Notes under the pieces: generated by a model
Databases searched by the model: none
The model's input: only the letters and a program-made list of their open reading frames with translations
Told to the model about the DNA's origin: nothing
Program-made: the position numbers and the translations under genes
NCBI RefSeq assembly: GCF_011602485.2
Contig: NZ_CP050022.2
Coordinates: 2,562,001 to 2,626,000, forward strand
Direction: 5' to 3'
Source: Bradyrhizobium sp. 1(2017)
GTDB lineage: Bacteria; Pseudomonadota; Alphaproteobacteria; Rhizobiales; Xanthobacteraceae
Length of the DNA stretch: 64,000 nt
Shown here: positions 61,149-64,000 of the stretch, in pieces
Layout: the number at the start of each line of letters is the position of its first letter
Position numbering within the stretch: position 1 is the stretch's first letter

Positions 61149-61964
61149 ATGACTGTTTTGGTGGCAGCGCAGCAAACTGAAACACCCGACGCACTCCCGA
61201 GCCGCAAGGCCCGGCTCGCCTATCGTGAGGGACTAGTGGCCTCCACCGCCGGCGTCGCGCCGGGTTTTGTCCAGGGCAACCTGGCGATCCTGCCTGCCGA
61301 ACATGCGAGCGCCTTTCACCGCTTCTGCCAGCTCAATCCGAAGCCGTGCCCGATCATCGGCATGTCCGATGTCGGCAGCCCTTTCATCCCCTCGCTCGGC
61401 GCCGATCTCGACATCCGCACCGACGTGCCGCGGTACCGCGTCTGGCGCGACGGCGAGGTCGTGGACGAGCCAACCGACGTGACCGGGCATTGGCGGGACG
61501 ATCTCGTCACCTTCGTGCTCGGCTGCTCCTTCTCGTTCGAGGAGGCGTTGCTCGAGGAAGGCATGCCGATCCGCCACATCGAGAAGAACGTGCGCGTGCC
61601 GATGTACCGCACCAGCATCGCCTGCGGCGAGGCCGGGCCGTTCGCCGGACCCATGGTGGTGTCGATGCGTCCGTTCAAGCCGGCAGATGCCATCCGCGCG
61701 GTGCAGATCACCTCGCGTTATCCCGCGGTGCACGGTGCGCCCGTGCATCTCGGCCACCCGCATCTGATCGGCATCAAGGACATTTCGAAGCCCGACTACG
61801 GCGATCCCGTGCCGGTCGCCGATGACGAGATTCCCGTGTTCTGGGCCTGCGGCGTCACGCCCCAATCGGTGATCAACGCCGCCAGGCTGCCGTTCGCGAT
61901 CACGCATTCGCCCGGCCTGATGCTGGTGACGGATCTTAAGAACAGGACCATGGCCGTGATATAG
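61149..61964 (+). CDS. DUF1445 family protein (putative hydro-lyase / D-glutamate cyclase-like)
   Basis: 271 residues with the DUF1445 motifs [35 protein letters not shown], and [13 protein letters not shown]. Relatives have been annotated as hydro-lyases, and the C-terminal domain is found in mammalian D-glutamate cyclase; activity of this bacterial type is not established here. The ATG at 61149 follows AGGCAGG. Faces the LysR operon and leads into a Liv-type transporter on the same strand. It may act on the compound that the transporter imports. Confidence 0.82.
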   Translation: MTVLVAAQQTETPDALPSRKARLAYREGLVASTAGVAPGFVQGNLAILPAEHASAFHRFCQLNPKPCPIIGMSDVGSPFIPSLGADLDIRTDVPRYRVWRDGEVVDEPTDVTGHWRDDLVTFVLGCSFSFEEALLEEGMPIRHIEKNVRVPMYRTSIACGEAGPFAGPMVVSMRPFKPADAIRAVQITSRYPAVHGAPVHLGHPHLIGIKDISKPDYGDPVPVADDEIPVFWACGVTPQSVINAARLPFAITHSPGLMLVTDLKNRTMAVI

Positions 61965-62052
61965 TAGGCAGCATCTGCTGCTTGTTCGGGCTTTACCGCA
62001 TCCATCAATCGCTTCATTCGATCAGCCAAATTCAATGACAGGGGACTTTGCC

Positions 62053-63297
62053 ATGACGATCACTCGCCGCGACGTATTGCTGGGTGCGACGGCCACTGCT
62101 GCGCTGGTGCCGCTGGCCGCGCGCGCACAGACTTCGGAGGTCGTGATTGGCGTGATCTATCCGTTCTCCGGCGGCAGTGCGCAGCAGGGCGTCGACGCGC
62201 AGAAGGCCTATGAGACCGCGCTCGAGGTCATCAACAAGGACACCGACTTCGATCTGCCGCTGGGCAAGGGCGAGGGCTTGCTGGGTCTCGGCGGCGCAAA
62301 AGTCCGCCTCGTGTTCGCCGACCACCAGGCCGATCCGCAGAAGGGCCGTGCCGAGGCCGAGCGCCTGATCACCCAGGAGAAGGTCTCCGCCATCATCGGC
62401 ACCTATCAGAGCGCGGTTGCGGTCACCGTCAGCCAGATCTGCGAACGCTACCAGATCCCGTTCGTCTCCGCCGACAACTCCTCGCCGAGCCTGCACCGCC
62501 GCGGCCTCAAATATTACTTTCGCGCCGCCCCCCATGACGAGATGTACTCGGCCGCGATGTTCGACTTCTTCGATGCCATGAAGAAGAAGGGCACCAAGAT
62601 CGAGAAGCTGTCGCTGTTCCACGAGGACACCATCTTCGGCACCGATTCCGGCAACGCCCAGGCCAAGATCGCTGGCGAGCGCGGCTACAAGATTGTCACC
62701 GACATCAAGTATCGCGCCAACTCGCCCTCGCTCTCGGCCGAGGTGCAGCAGCTCAAGAGCGCCAACGCAGACGTGCTGATGCCGTCGAGCTACACCACCG
62801 ACGGCATCCTGCTGGTCAAGACCATGGCGGAGCTCGGCTACAAGCCGAACGCGATCGTGGCGCAGGACGCGGGCTTTTCGGAGAAGGCGCTCTATGATGC
62901 TGTCGGCGACAAGCTCGAAGGCGTGATCTCGCGCGGCACCTTCTCGCTCGACCTCGCGCAGAAGCGCCCGATGGTCGGCAAGATCAACGACATGTTCAAG
63001 GCCCGTTCCGGCAAGGACTTCAACGACCTCACCTCGCGCCAGTTCATGGGCTTGATCATCCTTGCGGACGCGATCAGCCGCGCCAAGTCGACCGATGGCG
63101 AGAAGATCCGCGACGCGCTGGCGGCGACGGACATTCCGGGCGAGCAGACCATCATGCCCTGGAAGCGCGTCAAGTTCGACGAGATGGGCCAGAACAACGA
63201 CGCCGACCCGGTGCTGCTGCAATATGTCGGCGGCAAGTTCGTCACCATCTTCCCGCCGCAGGCCGCGATCGCCGAGGCGATCTGGCCGATGAAGTAA
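62053..63297 (+). CDS. Branched-chain amino-acid-type ABC transporter solute-binding protein (LivK type)
   Basis: 414 residues with a signal peptide of the twin-arginine style (MTITRRDVLLGATATAALVPLAARA). The mature part begins QTSEVVIGVIYPFSGGSAQQG, the family 6 binding-protein start. The ATG at 62053 has AGGGG before it. In the periplasm it would deliver an amino acid, urea, amide or aromatic acid to the LivH-type permease encoded downstream. A palindromic repeat lies between the two genes. The neighbours point to a substrate linked with N-carbamoyl or hydroxy acids rather than leucine. Confidence 0.9.
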   Translation: MTITRRDVLLGATATAALVPLAARAQTSEVVIGVIYPFSGGSAQQGVDAQKAYETALEVINKDTDFDLPLGKGEGLLGLGGAKVRLVFADHQADPQKGRAEAERLITQEKVSAIIGTYQSAVAVTVSQICERYQIPFVSADNSSPSLHRRGLKYYFRAAPHDEMYSAAMFDFFDAMKKKGTKIEKLSLFHEDTIFGTDSGNAQAKIAGERGYKIVTDIKYRANSPSLSAEVQQLKSANADVLMPSSYTTDGILLVKTMAELGYKPNAIVAQDAGFSEKALYDAVGDKLEGVISRGTFSLDLAQKRPMVGKINDMFKARSGKDFNDLTSRQFMGLIILADAISRAKSTDGEKIRDALAATDIPGEQTIMPWKRVKFDEMGQNNDADPVLLQYVGGKFVTIFPPQAAIAEAIWPMK

Positions 63298-63342
63298 GCG
63301 CTGCGGGAGCAGGGGAGCAAATCGAGGTCGTCGCACGAGCCT

Positions 63343-63458
63343 CGTCATTTGCGAGGAGCTCGCGACAAAATTGCGGAGCAATTTTGCGCTAGCGACAAAG
63401 CAATCCAGGCTGTTTCCGCGGTCAGATTCTGGATTGCGTCGCTTCGCTCGCCATGACG
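63343..63458. repeat. Palindromic repeat, family A copy 3
   Basis: 116 bases with ends CGTCATTTGCGAGGAGCTCG and GCTCGCCATGACG and the inner palindrome CAAAATTGCGGAGCAATTTTG. Closely related to the copy at 26995-27111. It occupies the spacer between the LivK-type binding-protein gene and livH. Confidence 0.8.
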
Positions 63459-63492
63459 GAGCAAATGATGACGTTTCGAACGGGGGACTAGA

Positions 63493-64000
63493 GTGACAGC
63501 CGAAGCCATTATCCAGAGTCTCGCGAGCGGCCTACTGATGGGCCTGCTCTATGGACTGATCGCGGTCGGCCTCGCGCTGATCTTCGGCCTGATGGACGTC
63601 GTGAACTTCGCCCATGGCGAGTTCCTGATGATCGCGATGTATGCGAGCTTCTTCCTGTTCGCGTTCTTCGCCATCGACCCCTTGCTGTCGGCGCCGTTGG
63701 TCGCTGCGGCACTCTTCGTGTTCGGGGCGGTGGTCTACCTGTTAATCGTGCGCTTTGCCATGCGGGCCAAGGCCAATGCCGGCATGGTGCAGATCTTCTC
63801 GACCTTCGGCCTTGCCATCGTGATGCGCGGCCTGGCTCAGTTCTTCTTCACGCCGGATTATCGCAGCATTCCGCAATCCTGGCTCGGCGGGAAGACCATT
63901 TCGGTTGGCGGCATCTTCCTGCCGGAGCCGCAGCTGATCGGCGCGCTGGTCTCGATCCTCGCCTTTGCCGGCCTCTACTTCTTCATTCATCGCACCGATT
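63493..64000 (+). CDS. livH: Branched-chain amino-acid-type ABC transporter permease LivH (5' part)
   Basis: The first 169 codons of a permease continuing past the right edge. Starts GTG at 63493 with GGGGGA upstream. The LivH signature ASGLLMGLLYGLIAVGLALI then FGLMDVVNFAHGEFLMIAMY is clear. Further helices follow at about residues 52-76. The remaining genes of the transporter (livM, livG, livF) would be expected to the right. Only the N-terminal third to half is visible, so nothing can be said about its end. Confidence 0.9.
   Translation, partial: MTAEAIIQSLASGLLMGLLYGLIAVGLALIFGLMDVVNFAHGEFLMIAMYASFFLFAFFAIDPLLSAPLVAAALFVFGAVVYLLIVRFAMRAKANAGMVQIFSTFGLAIVMRGLAQFFFTPDYRSIPQSWLGGKTISVGGIFLPEPQLIGALVSILAFAGLYFFIHRTD

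Overview
This is a 64-kb chromosomal window from a high-GC alphaproteobacterium, most likely a Bradyrhizobium or close relative. The evidence is a CYP102-type P450-reductase fusion, a class III PHA synthase pair with a phasin, a complete paaXABCDE-I-K block, Aap/Liv/Dpp-type uptake systems, and several families of short intergenic palindromes of the kind common in Bradyrhizobium. This is a judgement from protein content and remembered sequence character, not a database match. I saw no rRNA, tRNA, CRISPR array, prophage or insertion sequence.

Layout. (1) 1-15.1 kb, almost all minus strand: two complete oligopeptide/dipeptide-type ABC transporters (solute-binding protein, two permeases and two ATPases each). 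They flank a gamma-glutamyltransferase-like enzyme and a DUF1028 Ntn-hydrolase-like protein, which together look like a peptide or gamma-glutamyl uptake and hydrolysis module. A Rid-like protein and the tail of an adenylate cyclase lie at the left edge. (2) 15.4-29.4 kb, mostly plus strand: lipid and storage-polymer genes. These are DUF6489, two paralogous GWSLGG serine hydrolases at the two ends, a wax-ester/diacylglycerol acyltransferase, an epoxide-hydrolase-type enzyme beside a CYP102 fatty-acid hydroxylase, phaE-phaC-GNAT in overlapping frames, a phasin and a DUF445 protein. (3) 29.6-36.2 kb: paaX then paaABCDE, paaI and paaK, the upper phenylacetate pathway. (4) 36.3-46.3 kb: a medium-chain reductase, a YeeE/YedE transporter, a divergent EamA exporter/MocR regulator pair, a hydrolase-OsmC fusion, a sulfite-oxidase-like enzyme, an MHS transporter, and a P450 with a 3Fe-4S ferredoxin under a divergent TetR regulator. 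(5) 46.3-52.6 kb: an Aap-type amino-acid transporter without its ATPase, with a class III aminotransferase, a racemase-like protein and an RpiR regulator. (6) 52.8-64 kb: a small exported protein, an amidase, an atypical SDR, a tartrate/malate dehydrogenase, a LysR-headed run of M20 hydrolase, D-2-hydroxyacid dehydrogenase and Ldh-family dehydrogenase, a divergent DUF1445 protein, and the start of a Liv-type transporter.

Taken together this is a nutrient-scavenging and catabolic region: peptides, amino acids, N-acyl or N-carbamoyl compounds, hydroxy acids and phenylacetate enter and are oxidised, and carbon is stored as PHA and possibly neutral lipid. The most striking cross-cutting pattern is that all four complete solute-binding-protein genes are followed within about 15-50 bases by a strong palindrome placed just before the next gene. 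This suggests a shared way of setting the ratio of binding protein to downstream products. Other points worth attention are operator-like repeats in front of the MocR, LysR, RpiR, phasin and tartrate-dehydrogenase genes, an SDR without the catalytic lysine, and short palindromes dispersed inside operons.
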